NCBI GenBank assembly: GCA_903927495.1
Contig: CAIYNH010000713.1
Coordinates: forward strand, 1 to 7,725
DNA: 7,725 bases
Source: an uncultured beta proteobacterium
GTDB lineage: Bacteria > Pseudomonadota > Gammaproteobacteria > Burkholderiales > Burkholderiaceae_C
Reading direction: 5' to 3'
Shown here: one piece after another, positions 1 to 5,594 of the stretch
Numbering within the stretch: position 1 is the first letter of the stretch
Layout of the letters: the number at the start of each line of letters is the position of its first letter
Position numbers and translations under genes: made by a program
The notes under the pieces: generated by a model
What the model was told of the DNA's origin: nothing
Database searches by the model: none
The model's input: the letters and a program-made list of their open reading frames with translations, nothing else

Positions 1-524
1 AAACCAAAACCTTTGATCTGGTCACCCGTATTCCCCGACTGTTCGCTGGCTCGCGCGTCAGCATTGGGGTATTTTTTGCGCTATTGGGGGTCGCTGGACT
101 TTGGGTATTTTTGTTTCGCACGCGCGCCGGTTACTCACTACAGGTAGGTGGGCTGGCGCCGGCAGCGGCGCGTTATGCCGGGTTTTCATCACGCAAGGCG
201 CTGTGGACTGCTTTGCTGATTTCGGGCGGCGCTGCCGGGTTGGCAGGTGCACTGGAGGTGGCCGGGCCAATTGGCCAGCTCACACCGTATGTTCCATCGG
301 GTTACGGTTTTGCCGCCATCATCGTGGCGTATGTGGGGCGTCTGCACCCGGTCGGCATGGTGTTTTCAGCCGTTTTGATGAGCATGTTCTACATTGGAGG
401 GGAGATGGCGCAGTCGCGGCTGGGGCTGACCAAATCACTCACGGGCGTATTTCAGGGGCTGTTGCTGTTTAGTTTGCTGGCTTGTGACACGCTGGTCAAT
501 TACCGTTTGAAGTGGGGTAAATGA
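1..524 (+). CDS. ABC transporter permease, BMP/nucleoside-uptake type (5' end missing)
   Basis: This is the C-terminal 173 residues of an inner-membrane permease, open in frame from position 3 and cut by the left edge. It would carry a nucleoside or nucleobase across the inner membrane, powered by an ATPase not in the window. Seen: a hydrophobic segment at about residues 20-38 ending in an R-T-R loop, a cytoplasmic-loop stretch G-F-S-S-R-K, then G-L-A-G-A-L-E and a P-Y-V-P-S-G-Y-G-F-A-A-I-I-V-A-Y block, followed by two more membrane segments and a basic C-terminus. This order is typical of COG4603 permeases of the BPD_transp_2 family (known family knowledge). It overlaps the next permease by 1-4 bases, so the two are translationally coupled and probably form a heterodimer. 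The exact substrate is inferred only from neighbours. Confidence 0.9.
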   Translation, partial: TKTFDLVTRIPRLFAGSRVSIGVFFALLGVAGLWVFLFRTRAGYSLQVGGLAPAAARYAGFSSRKALWTALLISGGAAGLAGALEVAGPIGQLTPYVPSGYGFAAIIVAYVGRLHPVGMVFSAVLMSMFYIGGEMAQSRLGLTKSLTGVFQGLLLFSLLACDTLVNYRLKWGK

Positions 525-1444
525 TGGAATCATACGCACTGCTTCTGGCCGCCACGCTGAATGCGGGAACGGTCTTGGCGATAGCCTCACTGGGTTTGTT
601 GATCAATGAAAAAGTGGGCATCGTCAACCTGGGTGCCGAAGGCATGATGCTGTGTGCCGCCATTGCGGGTTTTGCCACGGTGGTCACTACAGGTAGCGAT
701 TGGTTGGGTTTTGCAGCTGGCATGGCCGTGGGAGCCTTGCTTGCCGCTATTTTTGGGATACTGGTGATTTGGCTCAATACCAACCAGTTTGCCACTGGCC
801 TCGCGCTCACCCTGTTTGGTACCGGGTTTTCGGCTTTTGTTGGCACCAGTTTTGTGCAAGCCAAAATTCCTGAGCGCACCAGTTTTGCGATTCCCGGTTT
901 GTCAGATGTTCCTTTGCTTGGGCCGGCATTATTTCGCCACCATCCGCTGGTGTACCTGACAGTTATATTTGCCGCGGGCCTGATCCTCTTTATGTACCGC
1001 ACCCGCAGTGGGCTGGTCATGCGCAGCGTCGGGGAAAGTCCCGAATCAGCCCACGCGCTGGGTTACCCGGTGCAGCAAATTCGCCTGCTGGCGGTGGTCG
1101 TTGGTGGTGCATTGTGCGGCTTGGCCGGAGCCTACGTTTCCGTGATTTATACGCCCTTGTGGGTGGAAGGTATGGTCGCCGGCAAGGGCTGGATTGCGCT
1201 GGCTTTGACTACATTCGCCACTTGGCGCCCAGCCCGGGTTTTGCTCGGAGCCTATCTTTTCGGCGGAGTGACCATGTTGCAATTTCACTTGCAGGGCATC
1301 GGTGTTGATGTCCCCAGCCAGTTTTTGAGCATGTTGCCGTATGTGGCGACCATCGTCGTACTGGCGCTGATTTCGCGCAATCCTCAGTGGATACGCATCA
1401 ACATGCCGGCCTCCATCGGCAAGCCGTTTCACCCTAGTGCCTAG
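521..1444 (+). CDS. ABC transporter permease, second subunit of BMP-type importer
   Basis: A 307-residue integral membrane protein, full length for COG1079 permeases, and partner of the permease just upstream. Seen: a series of hydrophobic segments, the N-terminal L-L-I-N-E-K-V-G-I-V-N-L-G-A-E-G-M-M signature, the loop Y-R-T-R-S-G-L-V-M-R-S-V-G-E, then G-L-A-G-A-Y-V-S-V and A-L-T-T-F-A-T-W-R-P near the C-terminus. These are the usual landmarks of the second permease in nucleoside/BMP importers. Two ATGs stand back to back at 521 and 524. The GGGG at 514-517 is only 3 bases from the first but 6 from the second, so translation may begin at 524 (306 residues). The substrate-binding protein gene follows after 82 bases with no terminator between, so the three genes are likely co-transcribed. 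Confidence 0.93.
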   Translation: MMESYALLLAATLNAGTVLAIASLGLLINEKVGIVNLGAEGMMLCAAIAGFATVVTTGSDWLGFAAGMAVGALLAAIFGILVIWLNTNQFATGLALTLFGTGFSAFVGTSFVQAKIPERTSFAIPGLSDVPLLGPALFRHHPLVYLTVIFAAGLILFMYRTRSGLVMRSVGESPESAHALGYPVQQIRLLAVVVGGALCGLAGAYVSVIYTPLWVEGMVAGKGWIALALTTFATWRPARVLLGAYLFGGVTMLQFHLQGIGVDVPSQFLSMLPYVATIVVLALISRNPQWIRINMPASIGKPFHPSA

Positions 1445-1511
1445 CCTCAAGCCACCGATCCGAAGTTCCGCTGATAATCTCAATTTTTTACAACCCGACG
1501 CAACCCACTCT

Positions 1512-1520
1512 AAAGAAGGA
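1512..1520 (+). promoter_or_regulatory. Ribosome binding site of the BMP lipoprotein gene
   Basis: A purine-rich AAAGAAGGA ends 6 bases before the ATG at 1527. It decides for this start over codons further upstream in the same frame, which would place extra residues before the lipoprotein signal peptide. Confidence 0.7.
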
Positions 1521-1526
1521 TTTGAC

Positions 1527-2693
1527 ATGACTGATCTGCAAAAACGCTCGCTCCTCAAGGTAGCAGCCCTTACCGCCGTGGCCTCTGCCGCGTTGGTAGG
1601 CTGTGGCAAAAAAGAAGAACCGGCTCAGGCTCCGGCGGCTCCGGCGGCTTCAGCTGCTTCTGCCGCAGCACCGGCCAAACCCGCGCCCCTGAAAATTGGT
1701 TTTGCCTACGTTGGCCCGGTGGGGGACGGTGGCTGGACGTTTGCACACGACAACGGCCGCAAAGCCATTGAGAAAGAATTTGGCGACAAAGTTGTCACCT
1801 CTTTTGTTGAAAATGTGCCTGAGTCGGCAGATGCAGAGCGCGTTATTCGCGACATCGCTGGTCAAGGCAATAAGCTGATTTTTGGCACCACCTTTGGTTA
1901 CATGGAGCCAATGCTGAAGGTTTCGCCTGATTTCAAGGATGTCAAGTTTGAACACGCGACTGGCTACAAGCAGGGCGACAACATTCGCACCTACGACAGC
2001 CGTACCTATGAAGGTGCCTACATGGCCGGTGTCATTGCTGGCAAGATGACCAAGAGCAACACGCTGGGCGTGGTCGCCTCGATCCCAATTCCTGAAGTGA
2101 TCCGCAACATCAACAGCTTCACACTCGGTGCTCAAAGCAGCAACCCCAAGGTCAAGACCAAGGTAGTGTGGGTGAACGGCTGGTTTGATCCACCGAAAGA
2201 AACCGAAGCTGCCACCAGTCTGATCAACGGCGGTGCAGACGTGCTGTTCCAGAACACTGACTCACCTGCAGTTCTAAAGACCGCTGAAGCCAAGGGCAAA
2301 CGTGCGTTTGGTTGGGACTCTGACATGACCGCGTACGGCCCCAAAGCCCATTTGGCATCTGCCGTTATCAATTGGGGTCCGTACTACATCAAAGCCACAA
2401 AAGAAGCACTTGACGGCAAATGGGCCGGTGGTGGCCACTCATGGTGGGGCGTGAAAGAAGGCGCGATTGACATTGTCTCGATTGCAGAAGACGTGCCGGC
2501 CGAAACCAAGGCCAAGTTGGATGAAGTCAAGAAGGGGCTGGCTGACGGTAGCTTTGTGATCTGGAAAGGTCCACTCAAAGACAACGCTGGTAAAGAAATT
2601 CTGGCCAAAGATGCCGCGGCTGACGACAAGTTCCTCAGTGGTGTCAACTTCTACGTCAAGGGCGTTGAAGGCAAGGTACCTGGCGCCAAGTAA
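1527..2693 (+). CDS. BMP-family ABC transporter substrate-binding lipoprotein (probable purine/nucleoside binding)
   Basis: A 388-residue periplasmic binding protein that should capture the ligand for the two permeases upstream. Seen: a basic N-terminus (K-R-S-L-L-K), a hydrophobic stretch, and a lipobox L-V-G-C with the lipidated cysteine at residue 26. An Ala/Pro-rich linker (about residues 30-55) tethers the folded domain. That domain opens with L-K-I-G-F-A-Y-V-G-P-V-G-D-G-G-W-T-F-A-H-D, the usual start of BMP (PF02608) proteins. Later landmarks are F-G-T-T-F-G-Y, Y-E-G-A-Y-M-A-G-V-I-A-G, D-V-L-F-Q-N-T-D-S-P and G-W-D-S-D-M. The family includes PnrA/BmpA nucleoside receptors. A purine ligand is inferred from the adenine and guanine deaminase genes nearby; other ligands are known in the family. 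A strong terminator follows the stop codon. Confidence 0.95.
   Translation: MTDLQKRSLLKVAALTAVASAALVGCGKKEEPAQAPAAPAASAASAAAPAKPAPLKIGFAYVGPVGDGGWTFAHDNGRKAIEKEFGDKVVTSFVENVPESADAERVIRDIAGQGNKLIFGTTFGYMEPMLKVSPDFKDVKFEHATGYKQGDNIRTYDSRTYEGAYMAGVIAGKMTKSNTLGVVASIPIPEVIRNINSFTLGAQSSNPKVKTKVVWVNGWFDPPKETEAATSLINGGADVLFQNTDSPAVLKTAEAKGKRAFGWDSDMTAYGPKAHLASAVINWGPYYIKATKEALDGKWAGGGHSWWGVKEGAIDIVSIAEDVPAETKAKLDEVKKGLADGSFVIWKGPLKDNAGKEILAKDAAADDKFLSGVNFYVKGVEGKVPGAK
1630..1647 (+). repeat. Tandem 9-base repeat in the lipoprotein linker
   Basis: CTCCGGCGG occurs twice in direct succession (1630-1638 and 1639-1647), encoding Ala/Pro residues in the flexible linker after the lipid anchor. Linkers like this can change length by slippage without harming the folded domain. 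Confidence 0.6.
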
Positions 2694-2717
2694 ACTGCCA
2701 TCTCACCCCGAGATATG

Positions 2718-2742
2718 GCCGCCTTCGGGCGGCTTTTTTTTT
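2718..2742 (+). terminator. Rho-independent terminator with UUCG tetraloop
   Basis: GCCGCC (2718-2723) pairs perfectly with GGCGGC (2728-2733) around the loop TTCG, giving the very stable C-UUCG-G tetraloop. Nine T follow at once (2734-2742). It lies 25 bases after the stop of the binding-protein gene and should end most transcripts of the importer operon. It is also only 17 bases before the next ATG at 2760. Confidence 0.93.
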
Positions 2743-2748
2743 GTTACT

Positions 2749-2753
2749 GGAGA
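2749..2753 (+). promoter_or_regulatory. Ribosome binding site deciding the adenine deaminase start
   Basis: GGAGA sits 6 bases before the ATG at 2760. It rules out the in-frame ATG at 2715, which would run the coding sequence through the terminator hairpin. Confidence 0.75.
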
Positions 2754-2759
2754 AGTACG

Positions 2760-3800
2760 ATGTTTCGAGTCAAACCGGTGGCTGCGGGGCGTCTCCCCGA
2801 GTTACTCAGGAGCATGCCAAAAGCGGAGCTGCATATGCACATTGAGGGTTCGCTGGAGCCTGAATTGATTTTTGCTCTGGCCAGGCGCAATGATTTGCAG
2901 GTACCTTACCCTGACGTTGAATCTTTGCGCCGCGCCTACGTTTTTGGCAATTTGCAGGAGTTTTTGGATATTTACCACGCGGGCACCAAAGTTTTGCGCA
3001 ACGAACAAGACTTTTACGACATGGCCTGGGCCTACTTGCGCCGTGCTGCTGCCGACAACGTATTGCACGCAGAACTATTTTTTGACACCCAAACCCATAC
3101 CGGTCATGGTGTGAGCGCCGATGTGGTGATCAATGGCCTGCACCGGGCGTGTGCTGATGCACAGACACAACTCGGCATCAGTGCGGCACTGATCCTGTGT
3201 TTTTTGCGTCACCTAAGTGAAGCCGAGGCGTTTGAAGCGCTGGAGCAAGCAATTCCCTACCGTGACAAACTGGTGGGGATCGGTTTGGCTTCTAGCGAGT
3301 TGGGTCATCCGCCAGAAAAATTTGCCAGGGTCTTTGCCAAGGCCCGTAGTCTGGCTTTCAGACTTGTTGCACATGCGGGAGAGGAAGGGCCGCCAGCCTA
3401 TATCTGGAGCGCGTTGGAAGCTCTCAAAGTTGAACGCATTGACCATGGCGTAATGGCTATGCAAGACCCGGCTTTAATCGCCCGATTACTGCAAGACGGA
3501 GTGCCGTTGACGGTTTGCCCACTCTCCAACCTGAAGCTGCGAGTATTTCCAAGCTTGGCCGAGCACAACCTGGGATGCATGCTTGAGGCTGGACTTGTGG
3601 CGACCGTCAACTCCGACGATCCGGCTTATTTTGGTGGGTATGTCAATGAAAATTTCACTCAGACCTTTGCCGCACTGGGCCTCACAGCCGCCGATGCCTA
3701 CCAGTTGGCCTATAACAGTTTTGAAGCAAGCTTCATTGACGCTTCAGTAAAGCGGGGCTTTCAGGATCGCTTGGCTGAGGTCTTCGAGACCTTTGAATAG
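2760..3800 (+). CDS. add: Adenine deaminase, Aah1/PA0148-like, of the adenosine deaminase family
   Basis: A cytoplasmic zinc hydrolase of 346 residues that most likely turns adenine into hypoxanthine and ammonia. All catalytic landmarks are present: the metal-binding H25-M-H27 in E-L-H-M-H-I-E-G-S-L-E-P, H205-A-G-E208, D228-H229-G after V-E-R-I, the substrate-loop V-C-P-L-S-N-L-K-L (252-260), and the metal/catalytic pair D286-D287 in N-S-D-D-P-A-Y-F. At residues 175-188 it reads G-L-A-S-S-E-L-G-H-P-P-E-K-F, the pattern of the adenine deaminase subgroup. Classical adenosine deaminases have D-L-A-G-D-E there. H-A-G-E-E-G-P-P-A-Y-I points the same way. Specificity is therefore an inference from motifs, and databases often label such proteins adenosine deaminase (add). 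It follows the importer genes but is separated from them by a terminator, and it converges on yhhQ. Confidence 0.93.
   Translation: MFRVKPVAAGRLPELLRSMPKAELHMHIEGSLEPELIFALARRNDLQVPYPDVESLRRAYVFGNLQEFLDIYHAGTKVLRNEQDFYDMAWAYLRRAAADNVLHAELFFDTQTHTGHGVSADVVINGLHRACADAQTQLGISAALILCFLRHLSEAEAFEALEQAIPYRDKLVGIGLASSELGHPPEKFARVFAKARSLAFRLVAHAGEEGPPAYIWSALEALKVERIDHGVMAMQDPALIARLLQDGVPLTVCPLSNLKLRVFPSLAEHNLGCMLEAGLVATVNSDDPAYFGGYVNENFTQTFAALGLTAADAYQLAYNSFEASFIDASVKRGFQDRLAEVFETFE
3778..3792. other. Hairpin at the convergent gene ends (possible weak terminator)
   Basis: AGGTCT (3778-3783) and AGACCT (3787-3792) form a perfect 6-base stem around a 3-base loop. It lies in the last codons of the deaminase gene and 12 bases past the yhhQ stop on the other strand. 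Only three T follow on the plus strand and none on the minus strand, so it is at best a weak or factor-assisted end point. Confidence 0.3.
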
Positions 3801-3804
3801 CCGC

Positions 3805-4350
3805 TTATCCGGCGGGCACCCAGCGTTGCAGGCGTGGCAACATTACGCGGTATGGGGCCAGCAGTACGGCGGCCATCAGCCACTTGACACCCAAGTCACC
3901 GGCGGCAAGCATCAGCCAGTCAAGATCGGTACCGGCAAAGGCCAGGAAGAAAAATATTCCGGTGTCCACCACCGAGGCCACGATTGAGCCGATCAGTGGT
4001 GCTTTCCACCAAGACTGGGCGCGTAGCCGGTTGAACGCCACAATGTCAAACAACTGACCCACAATGAAGGCCAGACCTGAAGCGACGGCAATGCGCCACG
4101 GTGCCAGTGCCAGCGATAGCAGTACGGCAATGGCAAAGCCAACCCAGGCCACACGACGGGCGGCAGTGGCACCAACTGCACGGTTGGTCAGGTCAGTGAC
4201 CAAAAAGGCGACTGGAAAGGTGAACGCCCCCCAGGTTAGCCAGTCGTTTATGGGAAACTGCACAAGATAGTTGGACGAACTGATGACGATCAGCATCGCC
4301 AAAATGGGTCGCCAGAGGGTGAGTAGAGGTGTTTGAAAGAAATTTTTCAT
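3805..4350 (-). CDS. yhhQ: Queuosine precursor transporter (YhhQ / VUT family, DUF165)
   Basis: A 181-residue integral inner-membrane protein that, by family knowledge from E. coli YhhQ, imports the 7-deazapurine precursors preQ0/preQ1 used to make queuosine in tRNA. Seen: about six hydrophobic segments and the family landmarks S-S-S-N-Y-L-V-Q-F-P (residues 24-33), T-W-G-A-F-T-F-P-V-A-F-L-V-T-D-L-T-N-R, G-Q-L-F-D-I-V-A-F-N-R-L-R and W-W-K-A-P followed by S-V-V-D-T-G-I-F-F-F-L-A-F. These align in order with E. coli YhhQ as I recall it. The ATG at 4350 gives the N-terminus the same length as that protein. No Shine-Dalgarno sequence is visible before this ATG. The gene stands alone on the minus strand, 4 bases from the converging deaminase gene and divergent from the NlpC/P60 gene. 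Confidence 0.92.
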   Translation of the reverse strand: MKNFFQTPLLTLWRPILAMLIVISSSNYLVQFPINDWLTWGAFTFPVAFLVTDLTNRAVGATAARRVAWVGFAIAVLLSLALAPWRIAVASGLAFIVGQLFDIVAFNRLRAQSWWKAPLIGSIVASVVDTGIFFFLAFAGTDLDWLMLAAGDLGVKWLMAAVLLAPYRVMLPRLQRWVPAG

Positions 4351-4353
4351 GCC

Positions 4354-4384
4354 GCGATTATCGCAGCGAGTTGCTTAACTCGCT
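4354..4384. repeat. Two adjacent inverted repeats upstream of yhhQ
   Basis: GCGAT-T-ATCGC (4354-4364) is a perfect 5-base inverted repeat around one base. Directly next to it, AGCGAGTT (4365-4372) and AACTCGCT (4377-4384) form a perfect 8-base inverted repeat around GCTT. The first covers the candidate -10 box of yhhQ and the second covers where its -35 region would be. This fits an operator, though RNA structure on the divergent transcript is possible too. Confidence 0.55.
4357..4365 (-). promoter_or_regulatory. Candidate extended -10 promoter of yhhQ
   Basis: Read on the minus strand, TGC is followed by GATAAT (hexamer at 4362 down to 4357). That is 5 of 6 matches to TATAAT with the TGn extension. 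No good -35 box stands 16-18 bases upstream. The usual spacing would put the first transcribed base at about 4350, the A of the yhhQ ATG, giving a leaderless messenger. Confidence 0.4.
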
Positions 4385-4466
4385 TTGGAGATGAAACAAG
4401 CCATAGAAGTCCATACCCGTCAGACACTGTGTACCATTGAGACCTTGCAGGGCAGACAATCCGAGT

Positions 4467-4976
4467 ATGACTATTTTCAATCGCATCGGCAGCACAATTG
4501 TTAGCTTGACACTCCTTTTTGTACTGGGAGGGTGCACCACTGCGCCGCCAGTTCAGCGTGCACCGGACGCTGTCTTGCAAGCTGAAGTACCCGCGCGATT
4601 GACATCGGACCAAGCCAATGACATCACCATTTATGCCGTGGGTCTGGTCGGTACACCGTACCGCTATGGTGGTAATACGCCAGAAGCTGGTTTTGATTGC
4701 AGTGGCTTGATCAGTCATATTTACCAAACTAGAGCGGGTATCGTGCCGCCTCGAACGGTATCCAAATTGCGAGATTGGGGTTTGCAAGTGCCCAGTGACA
4801 AACTTCGTTCGGGCGATCTGGTGTTGTTTGCGCAAAATGTCAACCCTACACATGCTGGCATCTACGTGGGTAGTGGGCGTTTTGTCCATGCGCCATCAAC
4901 CGGCGGGGAAGTAAGGTTGGATAATTTAGCTTCAAAATATTGGTCATCGCAGCAAGTGAGCTTTCGTCGACCGTGA
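4467..4976 (+). CDS. NlpC/P60 family cell-wall hydrolase lipoprotein
   Basis: A 169-residue secreted lipoprotein that probably cuts peptide stems of peptidoglycan (a D,L- or L,D-endopeptidase such as Spr/MepS; exact bond unknown). Seen: a signal peptide with lipobox L-G-G-C, lipidated cysteine at residue 23, a short linker, then the NlpC/P60 domain from about residue 50. The domain opens with G-T-P-Y-R-Y-G-G-N. The catalytic cysteine is C78 in G-F-D-C-S-G-L, the histidine H129 in T-H-A-G-I-Y-V-G, and the third polar residue H141 in F-V-H-A-P-S. The G-D-L-V-L-F motif lies between. The ATG at 4467 was preferred over the in-frame TTG at 4437 because it starts a normal signal peptide, but no strong ribosome binding site precedes it. 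It is the first gene of a likely three-gene run ending in guaD. Confidence 0.93.
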   Translation: MTIFNRIGSTIVSLTLLFVLGGCTTAPPVQRAPDAVLQAEVPARLTSDQANDITIYAVGLVGTPYRYGGNTPEAGFDCSGLISHIYQTRAGIVPPRTVSKLRDWGLQVPSDKLRSGDLVLFAQNVNPTHAGIYVGSGRFVHAPSTGGEVRLDNLASKYWSSQQVSFRRP

Positions 4977-5024
4977 TATTTATCGGTTCAAATCTAGAGG
5001 TTTGACAGGCTTCAATAGTGATTC

Positions 5025-5028
5025 GGAG
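5025..5028 (+). promoter_or_regulatory. Ribosome binding site of the DUF2799 gene
   Basis: GGAG stands 6 bases before the ATG at 5035 and selects it over the upstream in-frame ATG at 5002, which would add 11 polar residues before the lipoprotein signal. Confidence 0.7.
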
Positions 5029-5034
5029 TTAGCA

Positions 5035-5568
5035 ATGAGCCAAAACAAATATTTGATTTTCGCAACGCTGATATTTTTGGCCGGATGCGAGTCCATGTCG
5101 GTGCCCCAATGCCAAGTGGCTGATTGGGGTCGGGTCGGGTTTTCGGATGGCGCAGCGGGTGTGAGCGAAAGTCAATTGGCAAACTACACCGAGGACTGTG
5201 CCAAAGCTGGCGTGCAACCCAACGCAGTAGCCTACCGCCAGGGCTGGGATGCGGGTGTTCTGCGTTTTTGCACTGCCGCCAATGGTTGGCGCGAAGGTCT
5301 GCAAGGTAATTCCTTCAAGGTCGCAGTATGTCAGGGGCAACCGGGATATGAGGCTTTCGCACAATATCTGGATGCCGGTCTGCGCCTGCACCGAACCAGA
5401 GAGCACATGCGGCAGAATTCACTCGAAATTAACCGCCTGCAAAAGCATCTTGAAGAAACCACCAGCGACGCAGAAAAACACCGCCTGCGTGAGCAGTTGC
5501 ATGGCATCGATCATGAACAAGTCAGGTTGCGAGGTGTCATGAGTTTGCAGCAGCTGGCGGCTCCCTGA
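5035..5568 (+). CDS. DUF2799 lipoprotein with C-terminal coiled coil
   Basis: A 177-residue envelope lipoprotein of unknown function. Seen: a short signal peptide with lipobox L-A-G-C (cysteine 18), then a glycine-rich domain with repeating Gly-x3-Gly-like steps: D-W-G-R-V-G-F-S-D-G-A-A-G (30-42), Y-R-Q-G-W-D-A-G (67-74) and N-G-W-R-E-G-L-Q-G (83-91). Four further cysteines (26, 55, 79, 99) bracket this domain and could form two disulfides in the periplasm. The pattern matches DUF2799 as I know it. From about residue 117 to 174 the chain is charged and helical (N-R-L-Q-K-H-L-E-E, K-H-R-L-R-E-Q-L), very likely a coiled coil. It starts 58 bases after the NlpC/P60 gene and ends 26 bases before guaD, so all three may share a transcript. 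A role with the neighbouring hydrolase is only a guess. Confidence 0.85.
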   Translation: MSQNKYLIFATLIFLAGCESMSVPQCQVADWGRVGFSDGAAGVSESQLANYTEDCAKAGVQPNAVAYRQGWDAGVLRFCTAANGWREGLQGNSFKVAVCQGQPGYEAFAQYLDAGLRLHRTREHMRQNSLEINRLQKHLEETTSDAEKHRLREQLHGIDHEQVRLRGVMSLQQLAAP

Positions 5569-5594
5569 ACAAATTACAGTTTGCTTTGAACCCT

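Noticed and set aside
496..1020. 174-residue open frame on the minus strand inside the second permease
   Set aside because: Lies wholly antisense to a clear permease, has no family-like motif, and looks like a codon-bias shadow.
1473..1478. GATAAT upstream of the BMP gene as an internal promoter
   Set aside because: No -35 match at 16-18 bases upstream.
1046..1609. 187-residue minus-strand frame across the permease end and lipoprotein start
   Set aside because: Overlaps two strongly supported genes; the predicted protein is low in recognisable motifs.
2715..2759. In-frame upstream ATG for the adenine deaminase
   Set aside because: It would put the terminator hairpin and T run in the coding sequence; the ATG at 2760 has a well-placed GGAGA.
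4437..4460. TTGAGA and GACAAT upstream of the NlpC/P60 gene as promoter
   Set aside because: The spacer is only 12 bases, too short for sigma-70.
4351..4466. PreQ1 riboswitch before yhhQ
   Set aside because: No preQ1-like stem with an A-rich tail is visible, and the candidate promoter leaves no leader for one.
4970..4988. Imperfect hairpin after the NlpC/P60 stop
   Set aside because: Short stem with a bulge and no T run; not a credible terminator.
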